A stretch of DNA of 64,000 bases from CAMFLJ01 sp963702555 (GCA_963702555.1 CAVPCW010000012.1:248001-312000), one strand, 5' to 3'; positions 27,569-37,173 are shown, counted from the first letter of the stretch. The notes: a model not told the origin generated them from the sequence alone. Made by a program: numbers and translations.

Positions 27569-28645
27569 TCAGCCCGATGGTCGGGCCGAGGCGGGGTCCC
27601 AGCTGCGGTCGTAGGCCACCGTCATCTGGAGCTGGCCGTCGTTGGGTGACATGAGGGCCGGCCGACGCAGACCGGGCAGGGCCACCACGGTCGGGATCTC
27701 CCGCCCGGTCCCCTCGATGGCGAGGCGGTGGACGAGCTCGCCCGAACGGGTGTCGACGACGAAGAGGCCCTGGGCCGGGCGCTCCCCCGCCGCCGCCAAC
27801 CGGTCGCCGATCGGCAGCCCGTCGACGAGGTCGAGCGACCGCGACCCCGAGCCGGCGACCACCGCGTAGGGCCCGACGAAGGCCAGGCCCCGCAGGAACG
27901 TCGGCAGCCCGATCACCGGGGTGACGGCGTCGTCGTCGTCGACGACGCAGAGCTCCCCGGTGCCCGCCTGGGTGAACCAGAGCCGACCCTCGTGCCAGCG
28001 CGGGGAGAAGGGCATGGCCAGGCCGTTGGCCACCACCTCGTCGGAGGCGACGTCGACGATCGCCCCACCGGCCGCCCGGTTCCTGCGCCAGGCGCCCGCC
28101 TCGTCCTCGCAACCGAGCAGCGTCACGAACGCCGGTGCGCCGTCACGGACCACGACACCGGACAACGGCGATCGCTCGTCCGGGGCGAGCGCGCTGACCC
28201 ACCGAGGCAGCCACAACGGGCGGAAGCTCAGGCCGTCGGCCAGGGTGGCGAGGCACGAGAAGCGGTGGCTCGCGAGCACGGGGGCTCCGTCATCGAGCAG
28301 GGCGAGGTCGGCGACCTGGGTGCCGCCGACCGCCGAGCCCAGCTGAGGGAGGTAGAGCGCGTCCTGACCGGCGTCGGTGACGGCACCCTCCGCCTGCCCG
28401 TCCTCGTACCGCCACACCTGGTGGATGCTCGCGGCCCAGAGGCCGCGCCCTTCGGCGGCGAGGGCCGCGACCGGCGGGGTGTCCACCACGTCGACGCGGA
28501 GCTCGTCGTTCGGCCCGCGACCGACCACCACCAGCGAGTCGTGGCGACTGAAGAGCAGCGCGACGTCGTGCTCGACCAACCATGCGGCCAGCCCCTCGTC
28601 CGGGACCGACTCGAAGGTGCCGAGCCGCTCGATGCCGATGCTCAC
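27569..28645 (-). CDS. DUF4915/TIGR03032-like protein, second of a tandem pair
   Basis: The 358-residue protein, from a GTG at 28645 overlapping the upstream stop (GTGA), has repeated beta-propeller-like blades: GLWAASIHQVWRYEDGQ, LALLDDGAPVLASHRFSCLA, ANGLAMPFSPRWHEGRLWFT and RGLAFVGPYAVVAGSGSRSL. The last two match the neighbour's MPHSPRLRDGELWCTNSGTG and RGLCFLDGYAVVGSSKPREG, so the pair arose by duplication. TIGR03032 proteins have no established biochemical role. No signal peptide is seen, so it is probably cytoplasmic. Confidence 0.7.
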   Translation of the reverse strand: MSIGIERLGTFESVPDEGLAAWLVEHDVALLFSRHDSLVVVGRGPNDELRVDVVDTPPVAALAAEGRGLWAASIHQVWRYEDGQAEGAVTDAGQDALYLPQLGSAVGGTQVADLALLDDGAPVLASHRFSCLATLADGLSFRPLWLPRWVSALAPDERSPLSGVVVRDGAPAFVTLLGCEDEAGAWRRNRAAGGAIVDVASDEVVANGLAMPFSPRWHEGRLWFTQAGTGELCVVDDDDAVTPVIGLPTFLRGLAFVGPYAVVAGSGSRSLDLVDGLPIGDRLAAAGERPAQGLFVVDTRSGELVHRLAIEGTGREIPTVVALPGLRRPALMSPNDGQLQMTVAYDRSWDPASARPSG

Positions 28646-29745
28646 GACCGGGCCTCCGCAGGGGCCCACCGACCGTCGGCGCCCCGAGCGACGGCGGCGG
28701 AGTCGAAGAAGACGGCCTTGCGGATGTCGTCGGCCACGAGCCCGAGGGCCATCGGCCGCCGCACCCCGGGCAGGGCCACGACGTCGAAGAGCTCCCGCAT
28801 GGGTCCGTCGACGAAGAGCCACTCGACCACGTTGCCGGTGGCGAGCTCGATGATGAACAGGCCGAGCCGCGGCTTGAGGTTGCGCTCGACGAGCGTCTCG
28901 TCGAGGCCGAGGCCGGAGTAGAGGTCGCCCTCCCGTGGCTTGGACGAGCCCACGACGGCGTAACCGTCGAGGAAGCACAGGCCGCGCAGGAACCCGGGGG
29001 CGAACGCCACCTTCTCGACCGCGCCTGTCCCAGGATCGACCCGGCACAGATGGCCGGTGCCCGAGTTGGTGCACCACAGCTCGCCGTCACGGAGGCGGGG
29101 CGAATGGGGCATCGAGAAGCCGGTGGCCACGATCTCCCCGGACGGGACCTCGGCGATGACACCCCCACCGCTGCGGCTGTCGCGCCACGACTCCAGCCCG
29201 CCGCTGGCGCTCACGCTGGTGACGTAGGCCCGACCCTCACCGTCGCGGGTGTAGCCGTTGAGGTGGCAGCGGTCGCCCTGCTCGAAGCGGTCGAGCCACG
29301 GGGGCTGCCACACCGGGTCGAAGCTGGCGGTCTCGCTCGGTCGGGCGAGGCAGCCGAACCGGGTGGCCACGAACACCACGTCGCCCTCGTCGTCGACGGT
29401 GACGTCGTGGGTGTTCAGGTAGCCGGTGGTGTACGCCCGCAGCGGGGCGAAGCACCGATCGAAGCCCTCGTCGGCAGCCGCCGACCCGATCGGCACCGAG
29501 TCCATCCGCCACAGGTGCGTCCGGGTGCCCAGCCACACCTTGTCCGTGCCCTGGGCGGCGACCCCCATGGCCTTGTCGAAGGTGCGCTCGAACACCCCGA
29601 GGTCGCCATCCGGGCGCAGGCCGACGAAGAAGACCTTCGAGGGAGGGGTGGCGAACGCGAGGCTGGCGTTCCGGGCCGCGAGCCACTCGGCGAACCCCGG
29701 GGAGGCGGTGAGGGCCAAGCCCCTGGGCAGGTCGTCGTCGGCCAT
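28642..29745 (-). CDS. DUF4915/TIGR03032-like protein, first of a tandem pair
   Basis: The 367-residue protein reads MADDDLPRGLALTASPGFAE at its start. Family-defining segments are VWLGTRTHLWRMD, YLNTHDVTVDDEGDVVFVAT, RFGCLARPSETASFDPVWQP, TGFSMPHSPRLRDGELWCTN and FAPGFLRGLCFLDGYAVVGS. The fold is predicted to be a propeller. A GTG three codons earlier is also possible. TAGTGT lies seven bases before the ATG at 29745, which would suit a leaderless transcript and supports that start. It overlaps the second copy by four bases. Confidence 0.72.
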   Translation of the reverse strand: MADDDLPRGLALTASPGFAEWLAARNASLAFATPPSKVFFVGLRPDGDLGVFERTFDKAMGVAAQGTDKVWLGTRTHLWRMDSVPIGSAAADEGFDRCFAPLRAYTTGYLNTHDVTVDDEGDVVFVATRFGCLARPSETASFDPVWQPPWLDRFEQGDRCHLNGYTRDGEGRAYVTSVSASGGLESWRDSRSGGGVIAEVPSGEIVATGFSMPHSPRLRDGELWCTNSGTGHLCRVDPGTGAVEKVAFAPGFLRGLCFLDGYAVVGSSKPREGDLYSGLGLDETLVERNLKPRLGLFIIELATGNVVEWLFVDGPMRELFDVVALPGVRRPMALGLVADDIRKAVFFDSAAVARGADGRWAPAEARS

Positions 29746-29891
29746 CGGCGGCACACTACGCCGCTCCCCCTCCGCGGCTGAGCGCCTCCCCGCACCTGGG
29801 GGAGGTCACGGTCGTCGACCAGGCATCGATAGACGGCTATGGTTCCTACGTTCCGTGGCCACATGGGTCACGCAGGGAGAGACGAGGGCAC

Positions 29892-31382
29892 ATGGGCATG
29901 GCAGAGAACGGACGGGAACTCCCGGGCCTCGACCGTCGGCTGACGCAGCCGACCGCCGACCGCTGGGGCCGTCGCCTCGCTCGGGGCAAGGTCGCCCCGG
30001 TCCTCGCCGCCGCCGCCCTCGGCAGCATCCTGGTCGCCGCCCCGGTGGCCGCACAGGTCGTCGACGACAGCACCACCACGTCGACCACCGACACCACGGC
30101 GCCCGACACCTCGACCACCGAGACCACCGCCCCGGACGACACGACCACCACGTCGATCGATCCGTTCGACACCGGTACCACCGTCACCAGCCTGGACGGC
30201 GACTCCCCGACGATCACCTCAGAGTCCGACACCGACTTCAAGAAGAAGGGCCGGGTCGCCGACGTGCAGGGAGACGGCGTGAACACGCCGGCAGGTACCG
30301 GCAGCATCGAGCTCCTCGGCACGAACGGCCTTCTCTGGTACCTGAACGACGACATCACGTCTCAGCACCAGCAGTTCGGCCAGCGGTGCGATGTCCGAGG
30401 CCTCGTTCACAATCCGCGGTCACTGCCACCACCCAAGGCGGCGGCACGTCGATGACCTCCCTCGACCGATGCCTTCGACGGCTACAACTCGCTCTGCGTC
30501 GACGTCAACGGAGACACCGACGGCTGCTCGACTGACAGCAGCGGGATCAACACCTACCTCGACAACGGCCCGGCCACCCTCGAGTGCTCCGGACAGCAGC
30601 GCCGTGTTCAACGTCCAGAACGTCGACGACGGTTCGGTGGCCAACCTGAACGTCCAGCGCCGGGTCTACGTGCCCACCAGCGGTGAGTTCGCCCGCTTGC
30701 TGAACACCTTCACCAACATCGACTCGGCGCCGGCGATCTTCCAGGCCAACATCGACAACAACCTCGGATCCGACAGCAGCACGATCTCCACCGGCTCCTC
30801 TGCCGGCGGTGCCGTGAGCAACGGCGTCACCTGGTTCGGCACGATGGAGGACTACACGGCCGGCACCTCGTCGGAGGCCCGTGTCGGTCACGTGGTCGAC
30901 GGGGTCGGCGGTGCCGACAGGCACCAGCTACCTCACCTACGCCGACGGCGACGACAACCCCTCCTGGGGCTACGCGATCACCCTCCAGCCCGGAGAGACC
31001 GTCACCATCGCCAACTTCGTGACCGTCGCCGGGTCGAAGGCCTGAGGCCAACGCCCTCGCCGCCAGCCTCGCCGCCGACGCGCAGGCCGGCCAATGGGGC
31101 TGCATGACCGACGGAGCAGAAGGCCGACGTCCTCAACTTCGAGGTCGCTGCACCGCCGTCCCCACCACCACCACGACCGTCACGCCCACGACGGAGGCCC
31201 CGACCACGGAGGCTCCGGCCGTCGAGGCCGAGCAGGCCACCGGCACGCTGCCCTACACGGGTGCCGGCGGGGAGCTCCTCCCGCTGGCCGGTGCCGGTGC
31301 GGCCGCAATGGCCGCCGGCGGCGCCGCGGTGGCAGCGACCAAGCGCAAGCTCCGTCGCCCCCGCTTCCGTCACGGCCGCTGA
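29892..31382 (+). CDS. LPxTG-anchored surface protein with Thr-rich stalks, frameshifted
   Basis: The N-terminus has a basic segment and signal peptide (GKVAPVLAAAALGSILVAAP, then VAAQVVDD) followed by a Thr/Asp-rich stalk. The folded middle includes KKKGRVADVQGDGVNTPAGT, AFDGYNSLCVDVNGDTDGC, NVQRRVYVPTSGEFARLLNT and WGYAITLQPGETVTIANFVT. A second Thr/Pro/Glu-rich stalk leads to TGTLPYTG, a hydrophobic helix and the basic tail KRKLRRPRFRHGR: a complete cell-wall sorting signal. The parts lie in different frames, with breaks near 30400, 30590, 30910, 31045 and 31110. A sortase would cleave after the Thr of LPYTG and link it to the wall; no sortase gene is in the window. The ligand or role is unknown. 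Confidence 0.65.
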
Positions 31383-31404
31383 GCCACTGACCAGCAGTTC
31401 GTGA

Positions 31405-31430
31405 GAGGCCGGCCCCACGGGGCCGGCCTC
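31405..31430 (+). terminator. Hairpin after the LPxTG gene
   Basis: A perfect 12-base inverted repeat, GAGGCCGGCCCC with GGGGCCGGCCTC, lies 22 bases after the stop, followed by TTCG. It is a likely terminator of the high-GC type without a long U-tract. Confidence 0.65.
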
Positions 31431-31495
31431 TTCGCGTCCCGGGCCCCAGCGGGCTGACCGGAGCGATCCGGCGTGGCAGGCGGTAGACACCGTCG

Positions 31496-31789
31496 ATGCC
31501 CTCCCCCGATCCCGACCGCTCGCTCGAGCTGGCACTGGCCGTCGTCGGCTACCAGTGGGCGATGCGCCACGACGAGTTCGCGGTGCCGGACCCCATCGCC
31601 GGGCTCGAACGACTGGAGGCGGAGGTCGGCGCGTTCCCCGACGGCCGGCGACCGCTGTCGGAGCTGTACCCCCACGTGGCCCGCCTGGCCGCGCTGAGCC
31701 TCCGGGTGCTCGCCGATCTGGGCGACCCCGACGAGGTCGACGGGCTAACCGGGTTCGAGGGCTTCGGGCTCTGGCGAGAGTCCCGCTGA
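31496..31789 (+). CDS. Small hypothetical protein
   Basis: The 97-residue acidic, Leu-rich protein begins MPSPDPDRSLELALAVVGYQ and shows protein-like composition (helical, balanced charges), unlike the overlapping alternative frames. I do not recognise it. It overlaps the end of the convergent EamA gene by 45 bases, which is a point against it, but amphipathic periodicity (PHVARLAALSLRVLADLG) supports coding. It has no membrane segment or signal. Confidence 0.5.
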   Translation: MPSPDPDRSLELALAVVGYQWAMRHDEFAVPDPIAGLERLEAEVGAFPDGRRPLSELYPHVARLAALSLRVLADLGDPDEVDGLTGFEGFGLWRESR

Positions 31790-32776
31790 GGGCACCCCGT
31801 CGCCGGACCGGTGGTGGGGGCGCAGCTCGAGCGCCTCGGCCAGGGCGAGATCGCGACTGAGACGCCAGCGGGTCCCGGCCACCACCGCCGCCACCCCCAG
31901 CCCCGCAGCCACCACGGCGCACAGCACGCCGACGGCGCTGAAGGTGTCGCTGAAGAGCACCACGCCCCCGAGCGCTGTGCCGAAGGCGGTGACCTGGCTG
32001 CTGGCCGCCACCGCCGGCACACCGGCCGCGGGGAGCGCTGCGGTGCGCCAGACCCGGCCGATGGTGCCGAGGACGGCCACGACGAAGGCCGCGGCGACGG
32101 CGGAGAGCAGGGTCGATGCCCCGCTGTCGAGCTCGGACACCGCGGCGAACGGGAACGTGGCGATGGAGGCGACGACCATCGTGCCGGTGACGATGGCCAT
32201 CGGATCGGTGCCGTCCTCCACCGCCAGCTGAGCGAAGCGCATCGAGAGCACTTCGAGCGCGATGAAGCCGACCGCGACGACGATCGCGACCCAACCGATC
32301 TCGGTGGCCTCGTCGGAGCTGACCGCGGCGTGGGTGATGCCGATCACGGCCGCCAACGACGAGCCGATGGCAGCTGCGGCCGCCAGGCCGCCGACGCGGT
32401 CCCGGACGAGCACCGCGACCGCAGGGATGCACGCGAGGGCCAGACCGGCCACGGGGCCGTCGAGGCTGCGGAACATGGTGCCCGCCGCCACCATCCCCGC
32501 CCCGGCGGCGACGATCGCCGCGATCCCCGTGCGGGTGTCGAGGACATGGCGCCAGGACCGGAAGCCCCGCTGGCGACCGAAGGTCCAGGCGAGGGCCCCA
32601 CCGAGGACGGCGCGGACGAAGACGATGACCACGGTGGAGCCGGCCCCGTAGCGCCAGGCCACGTTGCACACCGCGAACAGGACCGAGGCCCCGAGCACGT
32701 CGACCACGGCCCGGCGCTCGGATCGCACGAGCGTGGACTGCTCGGGCGCCGGGTCGGCCGCGGTCGGGTGGTTCAC
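31745..32776 (-). CDS. EamA/DMT-superfamily transporter
   Basis: The 343-residue protein has about ten hydrophobic segments in two homologous halves, with the EamA-type repeat features GASVLFAVCNVAWRYGAGST and VIVFVRAVLGGALAWTFGR in the first half and SSQVTAFGTALGGVVLFSDT with AVVAAGLGVAAVVAGTRW in the second. DMT proteins export or import small metabolites; the substrate cannot be predicted. The tail after the last helix is hydrophilic. It is monocistronic. Confidence 0.8.
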   Translation of the reverse strand: MNHPTAADPAPEQSTLVRSERRAVVDVLGASVLFAVCNVAWRYGAGSTVVIVFVRAVLGGALAWTFGRQRGFRSWRHVLDTRTGIAAIVAAGAGMVAAGTMFRSLDGPVAGLALACIPAVAVLVRDRVGGLAAAAAIGSSLAAVIGITHAAVSSDEATEIGWVAIVVAVGFIALEVLSMRFAQLAVEDGTDPMAIVTGTMVVASIATFPFAAVSELDSGASTLLSAVAAAFVVAVLGTIGRVWRTAALPAAGVPAVAASSQVTAFGTALGGVVLFSDTFSAVGVLCAVVAAGLGVAAVVAGTRWRLSRDLALAEALELRPHHRSGDGVPSAGLSPEPEALEPG

Positions 32777-32845
32777 CGGGCAAGTATCGGCGACGGTCTC
32801 GCTCGGCTGCAGATCGGTTTCGGCCCCGAGCCGGCGGGGCCGGGA

Positions 32846-34369
32846 TCAGCGGAGGCGCAACGCCACCACCTGGGCGGGTTCGGCGCTTCCGACGGGCACC
32901 ACGAGCAGGTCGCCCGCCGCGGTCATCCAGCCGTTCACCCCACCGGGCAGCTCCTGCTGCCACACGATGTCGCCGGTGGCGCGGTCGAGGGCGACCAGGG
33001 TGCCCTGCAGCGTGGCGGTGAGGACGAGGTCGTTCACGACCACCACCCCACCGAAGGGGTCACCGGGCACGGTGGTCGACCACTTCACGGCACCGGTGGT
33101 GGCGTCGACCGCGACCACCGAGCCGTCGAACTGTCCAGGCTCGGCACCGAAGTAGGCGGTGGCGTTCGGCTCGAGGGTGACCGGGGCGTCGATGGCGGCC
33201 ACGTACACGACCCCGTCGGCCGTGGCCGGAGGCGTGATGACGCCCCCGAACGTGCCGGGCGCGACCAGGGTCGGGCCGGACAGCTCGGTGAGCTCGTCGT
33301 TCTCGTGATGACCGACCGGGGTGCGCCAGAGCTCGTCACCCGTGGTGCGGTCGAGGCCCACCAGCACGCCGCCCTTGCCGGTGGCCACCACGATCGGCGG
33401 GCCCTCGGCCGGCCGGGCGATCAGCGTGTGCACGAGGTCGCGGTCGAAGAGGTCGTGGGGATGGACCTGGTGGAACCACCGCAGCTCACCGGTCGCGACG
33501 TCGAGGGCGACCGCGGAGTCGGTGTAGAGGTTGTCGCCCGGCCGGCTCGAGCCGTTGGGGAACTCAGGCGTGCCCGGGAAGGGCGCCGGGTTGGCGATGC
33601 CCCACAGCACCAGGCCCTGCTCGGTGTCGATCGAGGGTGGGTACCAGGCCCCGCCGCCGGAGTTGACCTCCGGGTTGCCCCACAGGTCGTCGCCGAGCAC
33701 CGTGTCGAAGGTCCAGCGCACCTCGCCGGTGGCGGCATCGAGAGCGTTGATGATGCCGCGGTCGCCGCCCTTGTAGATGCCGCCGATGCTCACCGGGACG
33801 GTGCTGACGAGGACCATGCCGTCGTAGACGGTGGGCTGGATGTCGATGCCCGTGGTCGGGGTGGCGGTGATGTCCTTCACCCAGAGCTCACGCCCGCTGG
33901 CGGCGTCGAGGGCGACCACCCCCTTCGAGCCGTGCATGCCGAACACCCGGCCGTCGGCCACGGCGACACCGAACGGCCCGATGTTGAGGCCGTAGGCCTC
34001 GCTCTCCCACCGGGGGTCGCCGGTGGCGCGGTCGAGGGCACTGATGCGGCCGCTGCCGTCCTGGAGGTAGACGGTGTCGCCGACGATGAGCGGCACGGTC
34101 GACAGGCTGCCGGAGACCTCGTGGCTCCAGGCCTTGGTGAGGCTGCGCACGTTGGCGGCGTCGATGGTCGACACCGCGGCGCGGCTGTTGTCGTAGTCGT
34201 GGCCCGGGAGCACCCAGTCGCCCGTGGCGGCGGCGACCTCGGCCGGGGCGCCCGGTGGCACCGTCGACGTGGTCGCCGAGCTGGTGCCGTCGGACCCGCC
34301 CGAACACGCCGACGCGACCAGCGCGATCGCCGCGACCGCGGCCGTCCCCACAACCGTGCGTGTGCGCAC
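32846..34369 (-). CDS. PQQ-type beta-propeller lipoprotein (quinoprotein dehydrogenase-like)
   Basis: From a GTG at 34369 the protein has a lipoprotein signal (VVGTAAVAAIALVASACSGG, lipobox ASAC). After that come eight PQQ-like blades, each with the AxDxxTGxxxW tryptophan docking motif: ALDAASGRELWVKD, ALDAATGEVRWTFD, ALDVATGELRWFHQ, GLDRTTGDELWRTP, AVDATTGAVKWSTT and ALDRATGDIVWQQE. VHPHDLFDRD and NPEVNSGGGAWYPPS resemble PQQ alcohol dehydrogenases. I do not see the adjacent-cysteine disulfide or a haem c domain, so it may be a non-enzymatic propeller or a short quinoprotein. It would be tethered to the outer face of the membrane. It is divergent from a TauD-like gene. Confidence 0.8.
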   Translation of the reverse strand: MRTRTVVGTAAVAAIALVASACSGGSDGTSSATTSTVPPGAPAEVAAATGDWVLPGHDYDNSRAAVSTIDAANVRSLTKAWSHEVSGSLSTVPLIVGDTVYLQDGSGRISALDRATGDPRWESEAYGLNIGPFGVAVADGRVFGMHGSKGVVALDAASGRELWVKDITATPTTGIDIQPTVYDGMVLVSTVPVSIGGIYKGGDRGIINALDAATGEVRWTFDTVLGDDLWGNPEVNSGGGAWYPPSIDTEQGLVLWGIANPAPFPGTPEFPNGSSRPGDNLYTDSAVALDVATGELRWFHQVHPHDLFDRDLVHTLIARPAEGPPIVVATGKGGVLVGLDRTTGDELWRTPVGHHENDELTELSGPTLVAPGTFGGVITPPATADGVVYVAAIDAPVTLEPNATAYFGAEPGQFDGSVVAVDATTGAVKWSTTVPGDPFGGVVVVNDLVLTATLQGTLVALDRATGDIVWQQELPGGVNGWMTAAGDLLVVPVGSAEPAQVVALRLR

Positions 34370-34481
34370 CCGTTCCCCCTCGTTCGTGCCCCGGCGGCAC
34401 GCTAGCCCTCTGCCCGGCACGGGTCGGCGGACCGCGCTACCATCTCGACTAAGTCAACTGTCTGATTTCGGGGGGACTCCG

Positions 34482-35451
34482 ATGACCACCACCACCGCCC
34501 ACGACGACATCCTCGCCACCGAGGACCCGAGCGCCCGCCTGGGGGCCACCCGGCGCCACAACCCCGACCTCGTGGTCGGGCCCGCCACCCACCTCGCCGA
34601 CGAGCGCAACCGCCTCGCCGCCCTCGAGTGGGAGCACTTCGAGGTCGAGCGCGTCGGCTCCACCCTCGGGGCCGAGATCACCGGCGTCGACCTCACCACC
34701 GACCTCGACGACGCCGTCATCGAGGAGCTGAGCCGGGCGCTGTTCGCCTTCAAGGTGATCTTCTTCCGCGACCAGCCGATGACGCTCCGAGCAGCACGTG
34801 GCCTTCGCCTCGCGCTTCGGCGAGCTCGAGATCCACCCGTTCATCCCGTCGAACACGGGCATCCCCGAGCTGGTGCGCTTCGAGAAGACCGCCGAGGTCG
34901 GCGGCTACGAGAACCTCTGGCACCACGACGTCACCTGGCGCGAGACCCCCTCGATGGGCGCCGTGCTGCACGCCATCGAGATCCCGCCGGTCGGCGGCGA
35001 CACCCTCTTCTCCGACATGAACGCCGCCTACGAGGGCCTCTCCGACGACATGAAGGCCCGCATCGAGGGCCTCACCGCCCGCCACGATTTCGTGCGGGCC
35101 TTCGGCGCCGGCGTGCCCGAGGAGCGCAAGGCCGAGATGCGCGAGCAGTACCCGGTGGCCGAGCACCCCGTGGTGCTCACCCACGACGTCACCGGCCAGA
35201 AGCTGCTCTACGTCAACAAGGTGTTCACCGACTCGATCGTCGAGCTCGACGCCGACGAGAGCGCCGAGCTGCTCTGGGAGCTGTGCCGCCAGGCCGAGAC
35301 CGTCGAGTACCAGGTGCGCTTCCGGTGGCAGCCCCACTCCATCGCCTTCTGGGACAACCGGGCCGTGCAGCACTACGCCTCGAGCGACTACTGGCCCGAG
35401 CGTCGCGTGATGGAGCGGGCCAGCATCGTCGGAGGCCGCCCGAAGGCCTGA
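34482..35451 (+). CDS. TauD/TfdA-family Fe(II)/2-oxoglutarate dioxygenase, frameshifted
   Basis: The iron ligands are visible as LWHHDVTWRETP (HxD) and the distal His in NRAVQHYASSDYWP, with the oxoglutarate-binding Arg in PERRVMERASI. The N-terminal part includes VERVGSTLGAEITGVDLTTD and ALFAFKVIFFRDQPM. A single break near 34790 separates it from VAFASRFGELEIHPFIPSNT; the joint CTCCGAGCAGCAC becomes LREQHVAF if CG is restored. Corrected length is about 323 residues. Homologues act on taurine, alkyl sulfates, 2,4-D and other acids; the substrate here is unknown. GGGGGGA lies upstream of the ATG as ribosome-binding site. Confidence 0.88.
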
Positions 35452-35468
35452 CCCGACACCGGACTCCC

Positions 35469-35579
35469 GAAAGGTGGCTCACCAGATCCAGCGGGCCGAA
35501 GCTGTTGAGCCACCTTTCAGACGACCACCCAAAGGTGGCTCACCAGATCCAGCGGGCCGAAGCAGGTGAGCCAGCTTTC
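35469..35579. repeat. Doublet of ~49-bp palindromic repeats
   Basis: Copies at 35469-35518 and 35531-35579. They share 33 identical bases from AAAGGTGGCTCACC onward, then diverge, and close with TTGAGCCACCTTTC or GGTGAGCCAGCTTTC. The first has perfect 13-base arms (GAAAGGTGGCTCA/TGAGCCACCTTTC). They fill the gap between convergent gene ends. Outer arms match the families at 7252 and 20215. Confidence 0.85.
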
Positions 35580-35592
35580 GGGGACGTAACGT

Positions 35593-37173
35593 TCAGGCGC
35601 CGTGGGCGACCGCGTCGGCGGTGACCACGTGCTCGCGTGCCTCGGCCATGCGCCGCCGCACCTTCCCGGCAGGGATGAAGGCGACGGCGACGAACCCCAC
35701 GACCATGAAGGGCACCGCCACCCGGAACGCGGTGGCCAGGCTCGACGCGAACGCCTCGTGCAACTGCGCCTGCACGTCGGGAGCCAGTGCGGCGATCTTC
35801 TGCGGGGCCCCTTGGATCTCCGAGGTGGGGAACCCGGGCAGGCGCTGGTCGACCTCCGCCGTGAGCGAGCTGGTGAAGGCGCTGCCGAGCACGGCCACCC
35901 CGAGGGAGCTCCCGAGGACACGGAAGAGCATCACCGTGGAGGTCGCGACGCCGATGTCGCGCACCGACGACGACCGCTGCACGACGAAGAGCAGGGTCTG
36001 CATCACGAAGCCCACACCGACGCCGGCGACCATGGCGTAGGCCATCACCGCCGCCGCCGACGTGTCGGCGGTGATGGTGCCGAGCAGTGCGTAGCCGGCC
36101 CCCAGGAACACCATGCCGGTGAGGGGCAGTGCCTTGTACCCGCCGATGCGGTCGGTGATCTGACCTGCGGCCAGGGTCGAGACCGCACAGGTGAAGGCGA
36201 ACGGCGCCAGCAGGAGGCCCGACACCGATGCGTCGACCCCGGCCACCGCCTGGAAGAACACCGGCGGGTAGATGATCCCGCAGGTGAAGCCGACCCCCGC
36301 CACGAGGTTGGCGAAGGTGCACAGCGCGGTGATGCGCGTGGCGAGGATCCGCAGCGGGAGCAGGGGCTCGGCCACTCGTCGTTCCCACACCACGAACAGG
36401 GCGATGGCGATCACGAAGGCCGCCAGCAGGGCGAGCGTCCGCGGCGAGGTCCACGGTGAGTCGGTGCCGGTGTGGCTGAGCGCCAGCAGCAGGCAGGTGA
36501 CACCACCGCCGAGCAGCAGCGCACCGAGCACGTCGATGCGGTGCTTCACGATCAGCGCCTGGGCCGGCTGGTAGATCAGCGCGACGAGGCAGAGCACTCC
36601 GAGCGGCACGTTGATGTAGAACGCCCACCGCCACGAGAGGTGGTCGACGAACAGGCCACCCACGAACGGACCGAGCACGCTCGTGGCGGCGAAGACGAGC
36701 CCGGTGTACCCGAGGTAGCGACCGAGCTTCTGCGACGGCACCAGGTCGGCCACCAGCGCCATGCCCAGCCCGGTGATGCCACCGGCCCCAACGCCCTGCA
36801 TGCCGCGGCAGACGATCAGCATCGCCATCGAGGTCGACAGCCCACACAGTGCGGAGCCGACCAGGAAGGTGCAGATGGCGATGATGAACATCCGCTTGCG
36901 GCGGTAGATGTCGCCGAGCTTGCCGTACACCGGCATGGTCGTGACCTGGCACAGCAGGTACGCGGTGGTGAGCCACGGGAGGAGCGACAGGTCGCCCAGG
37001 TCGGCGATGATCGTCGGCGCCGCGGTGGCCACGATGGCGGCGTCGAGCCCCGACAGGGTGGTGCCGAGCAGGATCCCGAAGAACACGAGCGCGACCTTGC
37101 GACTCGACATCGGGGGTCGGGTGGCGACGGTGGCCGCCAGTGGGGTCGGTTCGGGCTCGCTGCCGTCGGTCAC
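35593..37173 (-). CDS. DHA2-type MFS drug/proton antiporter
   Basis: The 526-residue protein has about 14 membrane helices. Motif A is GKLGDIYRRKRMFIIAICTF; VFAATSVLGPFVGGLFVDHL is motif C of drug antiporters; NVPLGVLCLVALIYQP is also typical of the EmrB/QacA group. The GTG start overlaps the stop of the enoyl-CoA hydratase gene (GTGA). Placement at the end of an operon with lipid-type enzymes suggests export of a metabolite or xenobiotic handled by them; this is inference. Confidence 0.88.
   Translation of the reverse strand: MTDGSEPEPTPLAATVATRPPMSSRKVALVFFGILLGTTLSGLDAAIVATAAPTIIADLGDLSLLPWLTTAYLLCQVTTMPVYGKLGDIYRRKRMFIIAICTFLVGSALCGLSTSMAMLIVCRGMQGVGAGGITGLGMALVADLVPSQKLGRYLGYTGLVFAATSVLGPFVGGLFVDHLSWRWAFYINVPLGVLCLVALIYQPAQALIVKHRIDVLGALLLGGGVTCLLLALSHTGTDSPWTSPRTLALLAAFVIAIALFVVWERRVAEPLLPLRILATRITALCTFANLVAGVGFTCGIIYPPVFFQAVAGVDASVSGLLLAPFAFTCAVSTLAAGQITDRIGGYKALPLTGMVFLGAGYALLGTITADTSAAAVMAYAMVAGVGVGFVMQTLLFVVQRSSSVRDIGVATSTVMLFRVLGSSLGVAVLGSAFTSSLTAEVDQRLPGFPTSEIQGAPQKIAALAPDVQAQLHEAFASSLATAFRVAVPFMVVGFVAVAFIPAGKVRRRMAEAREHVVTADAVAHGA

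Noticed and set aside
31811..34405. 864-residue open frame antisense to the EamA and PQQ-propeller genes
   Set aside because: Spans two intact genes and has the His/Arg/Gly/Asp-rich composition of a shadow frame.
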